64,000 bases of DNA from an uncultured Paracoccaceae bacterium (GTDB lineage: Bacteria > Pseudomonadota > Alphaproteobacteria > Rhodobacterales > Rhodobacteraceae): assembly GCA_913060475.1 (NCBI GenBank), contig CAJXSD010000013.1, forward strand, positions 1-64,000, in the 5' to 3' direction. Numbering within the stretch: the first letter of the stretch is position 1; each line of letters starts with the position of its first letter. Below the pieces are notes generated by a model, which was not told the DNA's origin, searched no databases, and worked only from the letters and a program-made list of their open reading frames with translations. Shown here one piece after another: positions 9,032 to 19,639 of this stretch. The position numbers were made by a program, and so were the translations under genes.

Positions 9032-9163
9032 GGTGAACTCCTTGTCAGTTTGTGGCAAAGTGGTACGGCTGGCGCAAATGGTCAAGGGTGATTGTGTGCT
9101 GATTGTGGGGCGATTGTGGGTTTTCATCTAGACCGCCGACATTAGAATAGCTAGATTTTGCGC

Positions 9164-10270
9164 ATGACACACACGCGATTTACCCCACTGATCGATCAGT
9201 TGCCTGCGACGGTTCCCTTTGTTGGTCCCGAAACCCAAGAACGCGGGCGCGGGCGTCCCTTTGCCGCGCGACTGGGGGCCAATGAAAACGGCTTTGGCCC
9301 ATCGCCGCGGGCCATTCAGGCCATGCAGGACGCAGCGCCTGAGGTTTGGAAATACGCCGATCCCACCAGCCACGATCTGCGCCAAGCCTTGGCCGCGCAT
9401 CACGCGATCCCTGCTGATAGTATCGTCGTCGGCGAAGGGATTGATGGATTGTTGGGATATTTGGTGCGTCTATTCGTGCAATCTGGTGATGCGGTGGTCA
9501 CATCAGATGGGGCCTATCCCACGTTTAATTATCATGTGCAGGGCTTTGGCGGGCAACTGCACAAGGTCCCCTATCGCGATGATGCCGAGGATTTGCCAGC
9601 CCTGTTGGTCCGCGCCCGTCAGGTGGATGCAAAGCTGGTGTATTTTGCCAATCCTGACAATCCGATGGGCACCTATGCGCGCGGCGCGGATATCGTGGCC
9701 CAATTGGACCATATCCCGCCGGGCTGTTTGTTGGTCTTGGACGAGGCCTATATTGAATTTGCCCCCGCTGATGCGGTGCCCCAGATTGCCATTGATGACC
9801 CCCGTGTGATCCGGATGCGTACCTTTTCCAAGGCCTATGGCATGGCCGGCGCGCGCGTGGGCTATGCGATGGGGGCGGCGGCACTGATTGCGCAATTCGA
9901 AAAAATTCGCAACCATTTCGGAATGAACCGTTTGGCGCAGATCGGGGCAGTCGCCGCCGTGCAGGACCAGGATTGGTTAACCCAAACGGTGGCACAGGTG
10001 GGGGCGGCCCGTGATCGGTTGACGCAGATTGCCAATGACAATGGATTGACGGCCATACCATCGGCCACCAATTTCGTAACGATCGATTGTGGCGGTGATG
10101 GGGATTTTGCCCAGCGCGTGCTGCAGGGGTTGATCGCGCGTGATGTGTTTGTGCGCATGCCGTTTGTGGCGCCCCAAAACCGGTGTATTCGCGTCAGTGT
10201 CGGGACAGCGCAGGATTTGGATATCTTTGCCGCTGTTTTGCCTGACGCATTGGAACAGGCGCGGGATTAA
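9164..10270 (+). CDS. HisC-like class II aminotransferase
   Basis: A 368-residue PLP-dependent aminotransferase of the histidinol-phosphate aminotransferase group. Seen: LGANENGFGPSP (~36-47), FANPDNPMGTYA (~163), DEAYIEF (~193) and the PLP lysine in TFSKAYGMAGARVGYA (~220). The sequence diverges from the biosynthetic HisC in the N-terminal insert (ETQERGRGRP), and no his genes are nearby, so the substrate may be another amino acid such as an aromatic one. ATG 9164 is used; the ribosome binding site is weak. It ends in a 4-base overlap with the convergent class V aminotransferase. Confidence 0.82.
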   Translation: MTHTRFTPLIDQLPATVPFVGPETQERGRGRPFAARLGANENGFGPSPRAIQAMQDAAPEVWKYADPTSHDLRQALAAHHAIPADSIVVGEGIDGLLGYLVRLFVQSGDAVVTSDGAYPTFNYHVQGFGGQLHKVPYRDDAEDLPALLVRARQVDAKLVYFANPDNPMGTYARGADIVAQLDHIPPGCLLVLDEAYIEFAPADAVPQIAIDDPRVIRMRTFSKAYGMAGARVGYAMGAAALIAQFEKIRNHFGMNRLAQIGAVAAVQDQDWLTQTVAQVGAARDRLTQIANDNGLTAIPSATNFVTIDCGGDGDFAQRVLQGLIARDVFVRMPFVAPQNRCIRVSVGTAQDLDIFAAVLPDALEQARD

Positions 10271-11463
10271 CCTTGGGCGATGATGCGGGCGGCGGCCTCA
10301 ATCGCGGCTGTGCCGTGGTCAATGTCTAGCGCGGCAAAGCCCGCTTGGACCGTGCCCAGCAACCCCATGATCATTTGGGCATTCACATGCCCCATGTGAC
10401 CAAACCGGAAAAAACCGTCGCCTTTGGGGTCAGTGGGCGTTGACATGCCCAGCCCGATACCCAGCGTCAACCCTGCATGCGATTGCGTCCAGTTGCGCAG
10501 CCGCGTCCCGTCAGGGGCGTTCAGGCGCAAGGCCGTCACCGCATGGCTGCGGTGTTGGGGATCTGCCACATTTAATCGCAATGCGCCGCCCTGTGCCCAT
10601 GCATCGCAGGCCGCCCAAATCGCGCGGGCCAATGTGGCGTGGCGGTGGAACACATTGTCCAACCCTTCGTCCATGATCAGGTTCAGGGCAACATCCAAAC
10701 CATAGAGATGATGCGTCGGGGCCGTCCCGCCAAAATATTGGTAAAACATCTCGGGTGCGACCCGTGGGGCCCAATCCCAATACATGCTGACATAATCTAA
10801 CGCGCGTTGGCGTTCTGCGGCGCGGTCGTTGAAAAATACAAATGCCAAACCGGGGGGGACCATCAGGCCTTTTTGGCAGGCGGCGACCATGACATCGACG
10901 CCCCAAGCGTCCATCAGAAATTGGTCACAGCCCAAGGATGCAATGCAATCAACGGCCAACAGGGCGGATGTTTTCGCCTGATCCATCGCCTGGCGTACCG
11001 CCGCGACATCATTTTTGACAGAGGTCGATGTGTCCACATGGGTAATTAACACGGCGCGGTAATAATCCGGATCATGACGGCCAAGGTGATTTTGGATCTG
11101 CTGGGCATCAATCGGCGACGTATTGCCGAATTCCACAATATCGGTTTCAATACCCATCCGCCGCGCCATTTCGGCCCAACCATGGCCAAAACGCCCCGTT
11201 GCGGCGACCAAGACGCGATCCCCGCGAATGGCCATATTGGCTAGGGCTGCTTCCCATGCGCCGTGGCCGTTGCACATGTATATCGCGGCATAGCCATCGG
11301 TTTGGGCCACATGTTTCAGACGGGGAATGATGTTTGCGGTCAGGTCAATCAGATCGCCATCGTAAATATTGGGGGCAGGGCGGTGCATGGCTCGCAAGAC
11401 TGCATCGGGCATGACCGATGGGCCCGGGATTGCAAGATATTCCACACCAGATGCAAGCGACAT
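10267..11463 (-). CDS. Class V aminotransferase, alanine/serine-glyoxylate or pyridoxamine-pyruvate type
   Basis: A 398-residue PLP enzyme of aminotransferase class V. The start YLAIPGPSVMPDAVLRAM and MCNGHGAWEAAL (~66-78) are typical of the alanine-glyoxylate / pyridoxamine-pyruvate aminotransferase group; the PLP lysine sits in ACQKGLMVPPGLAF (~200), preceded by LAVDCIASLG. Choice between serine-glyoxylate, alanine-glyoxylate and pyridoxamine-pyruvate activity cannot be made from the sequence by eye. ATG 11463 follows a GGGG-rich site. It is the last of three minus-strand genes after parE and the YdcZ-like gene. Confidence 0.8.
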   Translation of the reverse strand: MSLASGVEYLAIPGPSVMPDAVLRAMHRPAPNIYDGDLIDLTANIIPRLKHVAQTDGYAAIYMCNGHGAWEAALANMAIRGDRVLVAATGRFGHGWAEMARRMGIETDIVEFGNTSPIDAQQIQNHLGRHDPDYYRAVLITHVDTSTSVKNDVAAVRQAMDQAKTSALLAVDCIASLGCDQFLMDAWGVDVMVAACQKGLMVPPGLAFVFFNDRAAERQRALDYVSMYWDWAPRVAPEMFYQYFGGTAPTHHLYGLDVALNLIMDEGLDNVFHRHATLARAIWAACDAWAQGGALRLNVADPQHRSHAVTALRLNAPDGTRLRNWTQSHAGLTLGIGLGMSTPTDPKGDGFFRFGHMGHVNAQMIMGLLGTVQAGFAALDIDHGTAAIEAAARIIAQG

Positions 11464-11542
11464 AACAGGGCCCCAAAATTGTTGATTGCCTGCATTCAGC
11501 ACATTGTGCGACCCAAGGTCAAGATGTGTTGGCCCCGCATCG

Positions 11543-11980
11543 TTACACGGCGCGTTGCGTGATCCAGACGCCCAATCCCATAACGGAAATACCCAGCGCC
11601 CGCATCAGTGACAATGGCGTGACAGCCGCCCCAAACAGGCCAAAATGGTCAATCGTTGCCGCGCTGATCAATTGTCCGATCAACACAAAAAACACCGCGT
11701 TCCCCAAACCAAATTTGGGGGCAATAAATGTAATCGACAAAACATAGAAAGCGACCAAAAAACCGGCCAGAAATAAATGCCGTGGCGCATCCGCCGCCCG
11801 CAATACGGCCTGTGGTCCGGTGATCAGCGCCAACAGGACGCAGGCGCTAAAGGCCAGGCTGAACAAAATCGCGGCCGCGACAATGGGGGATCCGATAAAA
11901 CGGCCCAATGCGGCGTTCAGGGCCGCCAATATTGGAATGCCGACACCTGCAAACAACATTGTGATGGCATAGCTGTTCAT
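11543..11980 (-). CDS. DMT family transporter, YdcZ/DUF606 type
   Basis: A 145-residue inner-membrane protein with five predicted helices (near residues 3-25, 33-56, 68-90, 95-115, 122-141). Features of the YdcZ/DUF606 half-size drug/metabolite transporters are the start with GVGIPILAALNAALGRFIGSP and the segment FIAPKFGLGNAVFFVLIGQL. Such short forms probably work as dimers; the substrate is unknown. It lies 16 bases after parE on the same strand and 79 bases before the class V aminotransferase, so one transcript is likely. Confidence 0.85.
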   Translation of the reverse strand: MNSYAITMLFAGVGIPILAALNAALGRFIGSPIVAAAILFSLAFSACVLLALITGPQAVLRAADAPRHLFLAGFLVAFYVLSITFIAPKFGLGNAVFFVLIGQLISAATIDHFGLFGAAVTPLSLMRALGISVMGLGVWITQRAV

Positions 11981-11996
11981 GATCGCATCCTTGGCG

Positions 11997-13952
11997 TTAG
12001 ACGTCTAGTTCTTGGACAAAACGGGCATTTTCCTGAATGTACTGGAACCGTAATTCAGGTTTTTTGCCCATCAAACGTTCCACCAAATCGGATGTTTCGC
12101 CCGGTTCATCTTCGTCTATGGTGACGCGGATCAATTTGCGGGTCTTGGGATCCATTGTGGTTTCTTTCAGGTCCTTGGCGTCCATTTCGCCCAGACCCTT
12201 AAAGCGTTGCACATCAATTTTACCCTTGCCGCCCAGACCTTTGGTCATCCAGTCGTCCTTTTCGGCGTCGCTGGCCACATAGAGGCGTTTGGCCCCTTGG
12301 GTCAGACGATAAAGGGGGGGGCAGGCCAGATACAAATGCCCCTGATCAATCAAGGGGCGCATCTGGGTGTAGAAAAATGTCATCAACAGCGATGCAATAT
12401 GCGCGCCGTCCACATCGGCATCTGTCATGATAATGATTTTGTCATAGCGCAGGTCATCGACGTTGAATTTTGTGCCCATAGACACACCCAGTGCTTCGCA
12501 TAGGTCGTTGATTTCGCTGTTCGATCCCAGTTTGCTGGCCGCGGCCCCCAAGACGTTCAGGATTTTACCCTTAAGCGGCAGCAGGGCCTGATTTTCGCGG
12601 TTGCGCGCGCCCTTGGCCGACCCGCCGGCGCTGTCGCCCTCGACGATGAATAATTCTGTACCCTCGCGGTTTTTGGCTGTGCAATCGGTTAATTTACCCG
12701 GTAGGCGGAGCTTTTTCGTGGCAGATTTACGCTGGGTTTCCTTTTCCTGGCGGCGGCGCATACGCTCTTCTGCGCGCAACACCAGAAAATCCAAAATTGC
12801 ACCGGCGGATTTCGTGTCCGATGCCAGCCAGTTGTCAAAATGGTCGCGGACCGAATTTTCGACCAAACGGGATGCTTCGTTTGTGGCCAGCCGGTCTTTG
12901 GTTTGGCCCACGAATTCGGGTTCGCGGATAAAGCAGCTGACCAAGGCGCAACCGCCTGTGATCAAATCTTCGCGGGTGATGTCCTTGGCTTTGCGGTTGT
13001 TGACGCGTTCCCCATAGGCACGGATCCCTTTCAGAATTGCGGCCCAAAACCCCGTTTCATGTGTGCCGCCCTCGGGCGTGGGGACGGTGTTACAGTAGGA
13101 TTGAATAAACCCATCGCGCGACGGGGTCCAGTTGATCGCCCATTCCACCTTGCCCGGCACGTCTAACCGCTCCTGAAATTCCACCACACCGGCAAAGGGG
13201 CGGTCGGCATAGGTTGATGCCTTGTCCAATGTTTCGGACAGGTAATCAGACAGACCGCCCGGAAAATGGAATGTCGCCTCGGTCGGGGTTTCGCCATCAT
13301 CAATTTCGGATTTCCAGCGGATTTCAACACCTGAAAACAAATATGCCTTGGACCGAATGGATTTGAACAGACGGGCAGGTTTGAACCGATGGCTGCCAAA
13401 AATATCCGCATCCGCATGGAACGTCACCGATGTTCCGCGGCGATTGGGGGCGGCGCCCACCTTTTCCACCGGACCCAAGGGGATGCCGCGTGAAAAACGT
13501 TGTTCATAGAGTTCACGGTTGCGCGCGACCTGTACCACCATGCTGTCAGATAGGGCATTGACCACGGATGCGCCCACTCCATGCAAACCACCGGATGTCT
13601 GATACGCTTTGCCACTGAATTTTCCGCCGGCATGCAGGGTGCATAAAATAACCTCAAGCGCGGATTTGTCGGGGAATTTCGGGTGCGGATCAATCGGGAT
13701 CCCGCGCCCATTGTCGCGCACGGTCAATGCGTAATCGGCATGCAATTCAACCTCGATCCGGTTGGCATGGCCTGCGACCGCCTCGTCCATCGAGTTGTCA
13801 AGGATTTCCGCGACCATGTGGTGCAAGGCACGTTCGTCTGTGCCGCCGATATACATACCAGGGCGTTTGCGGACCGGTTCTAGCCCCTCTAGCACTTCGA
13901 TAGAAGAGGCTGAATAATCGTCAGGGGCTGCGTTTGCTAGTAAATCATCCAT
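11997..13952 (-). CDS. parE: DNA topoisomerase IV subunit B
   Basis: A 651-residue type IIA topoisomerase subunit B; with ParC it separates daughter chromosomes. GHKL ATPase domain: EILDNSMDEAVAGHA (~48), DNGRGIPIDPHPKF (~79), TSGGLHGVGASVVNAL (~118). Transducer domain follows; the TOPRIM domain has EGDSAGGSAKGARNRENQA (~440) and the metal-binding TDADVDGAHI (~517). The C-terminal end (RFKGLGEMDAKDLKETTMDP) is conserved. The size and QxxRP-free C-terminus fit ParE better than GyrB, which is usually ~800 residues in this order. parC is not in the window. Confidence 0.95.
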   Translation of the reverse strand: MDDLLANAAPDDYSASSIEVLEGLEPVRKRPGMYIGGTDERALHHMVAEILDNSMDEAVAGHANRIEVELHADYALTVRDNGRGIPIDPHPKFPDKSALEVILCTLHAGGKFSGKAYQTSGGLHGVGASVVNALSDSMVVQVARNRELYEQRFSRGIPLGPVEKVGAAPNRRGTSVTFHADADIFGSHRFKPARLFKSIRSKAYLFSGVEIRWKSEIDDGETPTEATFHFPGGLSDYLSETLDKASTYADRPFAGVVEFQERLDVPGKVEWAINWTPSRDGFIQSYCNTVPTPEGGTHETGFWAAILKGIRAYGERVNNRKAKDITREDLITGGCALVSCFIREPEFVGQTKDRLATNEASRLVENSVRDHFDNWLASDTKSAGAILDFLVLRAEERMRRRQEKETQRKSATKKLRLPGKLTDCTAKNREGTELFIVEGDSAGGSAKGARNRENQALLPLKGKILNVLGAAASKLGSNSEINDLCEALGVSMGTKFNVDDLRYDKIIIMTDADVDGAHIASLLMTFFYTQMRPLIDQGHLYLACPPLYRLTQGAKRLYVASDAEKDDWMTKGLGGKGKIDVQRFKGLGEMDAKDLKETTMDPKTRKLIRVTIDEDEPGETSDLVERLMGKKPELRFQYIQENARFVQELDV

Positions 13953-14374
13953 CGGTCTGCTCGTGTTATTTGCGGTATTATGGCAGTTTGCGATCCCAAG
14001 GGAAAGACCCGAAACGCCGAATCATACATTCAACCTTGGCATCGTGAAATTCCCAGTTTTGAAAACACTTTGAACGTGTGTTTACGAAATTGAAAATGGT
14101 GTATCAATTTTGAAAATAATCCCGAGTGTCGTCTGCAAATTTGCACGGATTAAACATATCAATATAATAATTTTATACAATATGATGAAATTGCGAAAAA
14201 TGAGCTAAAGCATTATTAATAAACGGTAAAGAGATTTTATTTCGATTTCGCTTGGGTAAATAAATGACAAGCGGTGAATAAGTGTTGTGTTCATTCCATG
14301 TATCCAGCACACTGTATCTATCGCTGATATTCTAGACCGCGGTCAAACACGGTGGACGGGTATCGGCGCCAAAG
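13953..14374. other. AT-rich intergenic region upstream of sRNA
   Basis: No open frame longer than 60 codons and no homology-like pattern is seen. The left part is the parE promoter side (minus strand). The middle (14150-14290) is strongly AT-rich. It contains the perfect palindrome TGCAAATTTGCA (14134-14145) and an inverted repeat CGCTTG / CAAGCG (about 14249-14274). DnaA-box clusters of the kind expected at an origin are not seen. Confidence 0.6.
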
Positions 14375-14401
14375 CTTGGCCAGACTTACCCAACCCCACC
14401 T
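14375..14401 (+). promoter_or_regulatory. Possible RpoH-type promoter for sRNA
   Basis: CTTGGCC at 14375-14381, then 12 bases, then CCCCACCT at 14394-14401. This resembles the heat-shock sigma factor pattern CTTGAAA / CCCCATNT and would start a transcript near 14408, just before three hairpins and a terminator. The match is partial and the assignment is an inference. Confidence 0.3.
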
Positions 14402-14407
14402 TGGCCC

Positions 14408-14547
14408 GGCTTGTCATAGAAAATCGTTGTTGCGATTTTTGAAACGTCGCGCTCAGGCAGATACTGCATCCCCCCACTCCCTTCTGCCTGGGCCGACGAC
14501 AGTCTCTCCTCCCTGACTGGCCGCATCATTTATTGATGCGGTTTTTT
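14408..14547 (+). ncRNA. CcsR/cuckoo-like small RNA with anti-SD loops
   Basis: Predicted ~140-nt small RNA. Three hairpins precede an intrinsic terminator: AAAATCG/CGATTTT (14420-14439); GCTCAGGCAG/CTGCCTGGGC (14451-14460 with 14484-14493, 10 bp with one G-T) with a C-rich loop holding CCCCCCACTCCC; and CAGTC/GACTG (14500-14504 with 14515-14519) with loop TCTCCTCCCT. Two neighbouring hairpins that show CU-rich, anti-Shine-Dalgarno loops are the mark of the CcsR (conserved CCUCCUCCC motif stress-induced) and cuckoo RNAs known from Rhodobacter and relatives. In Rhodobacter sphaeroides these lie behind a DUF1127 gene; none is visible here. The 5' end is not certain. Confidence 0.6.
14521..14547 (+). 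terminator. Rho-independent terminator of the sRNA
   Basis: CCGCATCA (14521-14528), loop TTTAT, TGATGCGG (14534-14541), then six T (14542-14547). A strong intrinsic terminator on the plus strand. Because the upstream gene on the plus strand is more than 14 kb of mixed orientation away and parE runs the other way, it must serve a transcript that starts in this gap. Confidence 0.9.
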
Positions 14548-14582
14548 CTTGTGTATTTTGTGAAATCTGCCTAGATCGATTC

Positions 14583-17204
<2,622 letters not shown>

Positions 17205-17251
17205 TCATAGGCTGGTCCTGTGAAAATCACAATAAATATTGAAAGAGTGTA

Positions 17252-17647
17252 ATGACAGATCAAGAAATCGATTGGTACGGACCAGAAACATCAACCTTTG
17301 GCGACCGTTTGGCGGCAGCACGCGAAAACGCGGGCATGACGCAACAAAAACTGGCCCGCCGTTTGGGGGTACGCACCGCGACGCTAGAGGGTTGGGAAAA
17401 CGATATCTCGGAACCACGGGCCAATAAATTGACCATGTTGTCAGGAATTTTGAACGTATCCTTGCCATGGTTATTGACGGGGCAGGGCGAAGGTATAGAA
17501 CATCCCGATGACAAGGCCACATTGTCCCCTGAAATCGGTCAGATGCTGACAGAGATTCGCGATCTTAAGACATCGATGATTGCATCTGCCGAAAAACTGG
17601 GACGTCTTGAGAAAAAGCTGCGCCTGAGGCTGAAGGAAGATACATGA
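17252..17647 (+). CDS. XRE family HTH regulator
   Basis: A 131-residue DNA-binding protein. The helix-turn-helix lies at residues ~16-72 (FGDRLAAARENAGMTQQKLA, then RRLGVRTATLEGWE), followed by SEPRANKLTMLSGILNVSLP, which is standard for the Cro/CI-like fold. The C-terminus (~95-128) is a charged predicted coiled coil (LTEIRDLKTSMIASAEKLGR) that may mediate dimer formation. Its stop overlaps the sdhE start (ATGA, 17644-17647), so both are coupled; why a regulator is coupled to an SDH assembly factor is not known. Targets are unknown. Confidence 0.88.
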   Translation: MTDQEIDWYGPETSTFGDRLAAARENAGMTQQKLARRLGVRTATLEGWENDISEPRANKLTMLSGILNVSLPWLLTGQGEGIEHPDDKATLSPEIGQMLTEIRDLKTSMIASAEKLGRLEKKLRLRLKEDT

Positions 17648-17922
17648 CCGAATTGCTGGAACATAAACGCAAGCGTTTGAAAATGCGGTCTATGCGCCGC
17701 GGTATCAAAGAAATGGATATGATCCTGATCCGCTTTAGCGATCTGTTCCTGGATGAAATGTCGGACCCCGAATTGGACCACTATGATCTGTTTTTGCTGG
17801 AAAACGATCAGGACCTGTATCAATGGTGTTCCGGTCAGGCCGCGGCCAAACCTGCGTTTCAGGATTTGGTCGAAAAAATTCGCGATATGATTAAAACCGA
17901 AAACGGCTTGGCCCCTGTTTAA
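17644..17922 (+). CDS. sdhE: Succinate dehydrogenase flavinylation factor SdhE
   Basis: A 92-residue SdhE/Sdh5 (SDHAF2) family protein that helps attach FAD covalently to the SdhA subunit. The hallmark RSMRRGIKEMDMIL (~15-28, the RGxxE motif) is intact, followed by the usual acidic bundle with YDLFLLENDQDLYQW (~53-67). It is somewhat longer than the E. coli protein at the N-terminus, as usual in alphaproteobacteria. The sdh genes are not in the window. Confidence 0.93.
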   Translation: MTELLEHKRKRLKMRSMRRGIKEMDMILIRFSDLFLDEMSDPELDHYDLFLLENDQDLYQWCSGQAAAKPAFQDLVEKIRDMIKTENGLAPV

Positions 17923-17931
17923 CGGAAAATT

Positions 17932-17943
17932 CGCAAATTTGCG
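17932..17943. promoter_or_regulatory. Perfect 12-bp palindrome before ldtR
   Basis: CGCAAATTTGCG, 36 bases before the ldtR start. It overlaps the inverted repeat at 17941-17978 by three bases. The core GCAAATTTGC also occurs at 14135-14144 and in the pccB promoter. It could be an operator for LdtR or another regulator; there is no direct evidence. Confidence 0.4.
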
Positions 17944-17978
17944 TCACCTTGGCTGAAAATGATCAGTAGAGGTGACGC
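17941..17978 (+). promoter_or_regulatory. Inverted repeat covering the ldtR ribosome binding site
   Basis: GCGTCACCT (17941-17949) and AGGTGACGC (17970-17978) are perfect inverted copies separated by 20 bases. The right arm contains the AGAGGTGA ribosome binding site and ends directly at ATG 17979. In RNA the stem would hide the binding site; in DNA the same repeat could be an autoregulatory operator with arms about 29 bases apart. Confidence 0.5.
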
Positions 17979-18476
17979 ATGAATGATTTAACCCGATTTG
18001 ATGTAACCGATCCACCCATGGCGCTGGGTCTGTATTTGGACAGCATGGCTTTGGTCGAACGATTGCACCGGTTACTGTTGGATGTGATCAAGGACGAATT
18101 CGAACGCTTGGGCGTTTTGGAAATCAATCCCGTCCAGGCGTTGTTGTTGTTCAATGTCGGTGAAAAAGAGGTCACCGCAGGCGAATTGAAATCGCGCGGA
18201 TATTATCAGGGCAGCAACGTCAGTTATAACCTAAAAAAATTGGTTGATCTGGGGTATATGCACCACCAGCGTTGCGAAATTGATCGCCGCAGCGTGCGGG
18301 TGAAATTAACGGCCAAGGGGCGCGACATTCAATCAATTATGAAAACCCTGTTTCACCAGCATGGTGAAAAAATGCAGGCCGTTCAGGGGTTGGATTCCGC
18401 GTCCGTCATGGAAACCACCAAAACCTTGGCGCGGTTGGAACGGTTTTGGACAGAACAGATCCGCTATATTTACTGA
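17979..18476 (+). CDS. ldtR: MarR family regulator LdtR
   Basis: A 165-residue winged-helix regulator matching LdtR, known in Liberibacter and Sinorhizobium to control an L,D-transpeptidase gene and osmotic stress tolerance. Seen: N-terminal dimer helix (YLDSMALVERLHRLLLDVIK), INPVQALLLFNVGEKEVTAG (~45-65), recognition helix region SRGYYQGSNVSYNLKKLVDL (~69-88), and the wing HQRCEIDRRSVRVKLTAKG (~92-110). The L,D-transpeptidase target is not next to it. The start is fixed by AGAGGTGA. Its last 7 bases overlap the convergent DUF1194 gene. Confidence 0.88.
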   Translation: MNDLTRFDVTDPPMALGLYLDSMALVERLHRLLLDVIKDEFERLGVLEINPVQALLLFNVGEKEVTAGELKSRGYYQGSNVSYNLKKLVDLGYMHHQRCEIDRRSVRVKLTAKGRDIQSIMKTLFHQHGEKMQAVQGLDSASVMETTKTLARLERFWTEQIRYIY

Positions 18477-19183
18477 CCCTGCAATGCGCCTATGGCCAGA
18501 ACTTGTAGCTCTTTGATCAATTTTCGCTGCATGGCATCGGCATAGGTGTCAAACCCGTCAGCTGTTTCGATAAACCCAAGACCAGGGGATATGACATAGG
18601 CGCGGAAATATGCGCTCAGCTCGGCACTGGTTTCCGCTTGCGGGCCTGTTTGACCCGATGGTGCCCCAATGACCAAAGCGTTTATTATCAAATCACCCAA
18701 AGTGTCGCGGATATCCTGCGGCTGGGGGCCCGTATTGGATTTGCCGTCACCTGAAATGTCATAGGTCATTTGCCAGCAGTCTGGGCGTTCACTGGCCAGT
18801 GTTTGGGCAAATTCCATGGATGCGCCAATGGCGGTTGTTAAATCACTGATCCCGCGCTGGGCGGATTTCACGGTTTGTGTTACGGCATTAATATCGCTGG
18901 GCGCATGCAGACTGGTCCAGGGGACAATCACGCGCTGGGCGTAACGCCCGCTCCATTCAAATACTGTGATGTCGACGTGGGAACCGGGATCGGCAAAAAT
19001 GGCGTCCTGCACGGGTTGCGATCCCAGTGCCGTGGCCAGTCCGTGGGTTTGCAAGGAATATTCACGTTCATCGACGGACCCTGATACATCCAGCCCGATG
19101 ATCAGGCCCTGCCGACAGGGCGTTGCCTGCGCGGCATGGGTGACCATAATCAGCGCAGGCAGGATATACCGGAATTTTATCAA
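18470..19183 (-). CDS. DUF1194 secreted VWA-like protein
   Basis: A 237-residue exported protein of the DUF1194 family, which has a von Willebrand factor A-type fold. A signal peptide (ILPALIMVTHAAQA, cleavage near 20) is followed by the metal-site start IIGLDVSGSVDEREY (~28-42, DxSxS) and by MTYDISGDGKSNTGP (~128), the second metal-site loop. It is expected in the periplasm or outside; the partner is unknown. It lies 9 bases after gloA on the same strand. Confidence 0.87.
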   Translation of the reverse strand: MIKFRYILPALIMVTHAAQATPCRQGLIIGLDVSGSVDEREYSLQTHGLATALGSQPVQDAIFADPGSHVDITVFEWSGRYAQRVIVPWTSLHAPSDINAVTQTVKSAQRGISDLTTAIGASMEFAQTLASERPDCWQMTYDISGDGKSNTGPQPQDIRDTLGDLIINALVIGAPSGQTGPQAETSAELSAYFRAYVISPGLGFIETADGFDTYADAMQRKLIKELQVLAIGALQGQ

Positions 19184-19192
19184 TGCCTCAGG

Positions 19193-19615
19193 TTACCAAT
19201 GACCCGTGCTTGGCATTGAGGCCCAAGGTTCGGCCGCGGGTAATGCATCGCCCTGCTGTAACAATTCGATCGATACGTTATCAGGCGACCGCACAAAGGC
19301 CATGCGCCCATCGCGCGGGGGGCGATTGATGGTCACGCCTGCATCCATCAATTTTTGGCACAGGGCGTAAATATCCTCGACCTCATAGGCCAAATGCCCA
19401 AAATGCCGGCTGTCACTGGGCAACCCGTCATCCCCGTCCCAGTTATAGGTCAGCTCGACAGGGCAGTCCTCTTGGCCCTCGGGGGCCATGAAAATCAGGC
19501 TGTAGCGCCCATTTTCATCATCGCGACGTTTGGTCTGTTTTAGTCCCAACAGTTCATAGAACGCGATGGATTTTTCCAAATCCAATACGCGCACCATCGT
19601 ATGTAGATAACGCAT
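19193..19615 (-). CDS. gloA: Lactoylglutathione lyase (glyoxalase I)
   Basis: A 140-residue glyoxalase I, which turns the methylglyoxal-glutathione hemithioacetal into S-lactoylglutathione. The four metal ligands of the vicinal oxygen chelate fold are in place: His5 (MRYLHTMVRV), Glu in VELTYNW (~54), His in HFGHLAYEV (~73) and Glu in VSIELLQ (~119). The C-terminal tail (PAAEPWASMPSTGHW) is longer than in the E. coli enzyme and ends in a WxSMPxTGxW pattern that I associate with proteobacterial GloA. Upstream is the lipoprotein gene 24 bases away. Confidence 0.93.
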   Translation of the reverse strand: MRYLHTMVRVLDLEKSIAFYELLGLKQTKRRDDENGRYSLIFMAPEGQEDCPVELTYNWDGDDGLPSDSRHFGHLAYEVEDIYALCQKLMDAGVTINRPPRDGRMAFVRSPDNVSIELLQQGDALPAAEPWASMPSTGHW

Positions 19616-19639
19616 GTCTCACTCCGTTCGAATTACACG

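Noticed and set aside
14150-14290. AT-rich region as a replication origin
   Set aside because: A few A+T-rich runs only; no cluster of DnaA boxes (TTATCCACA-like) and no origin-type neighbours.
14401-14418. Sigma-54 promoter (TTGGCCCGGCTTGT) for the small RNA
   Set aside because: The GG and GC elements do not have the required 10-base spacing and the -12 element is GT; the match is too poor.
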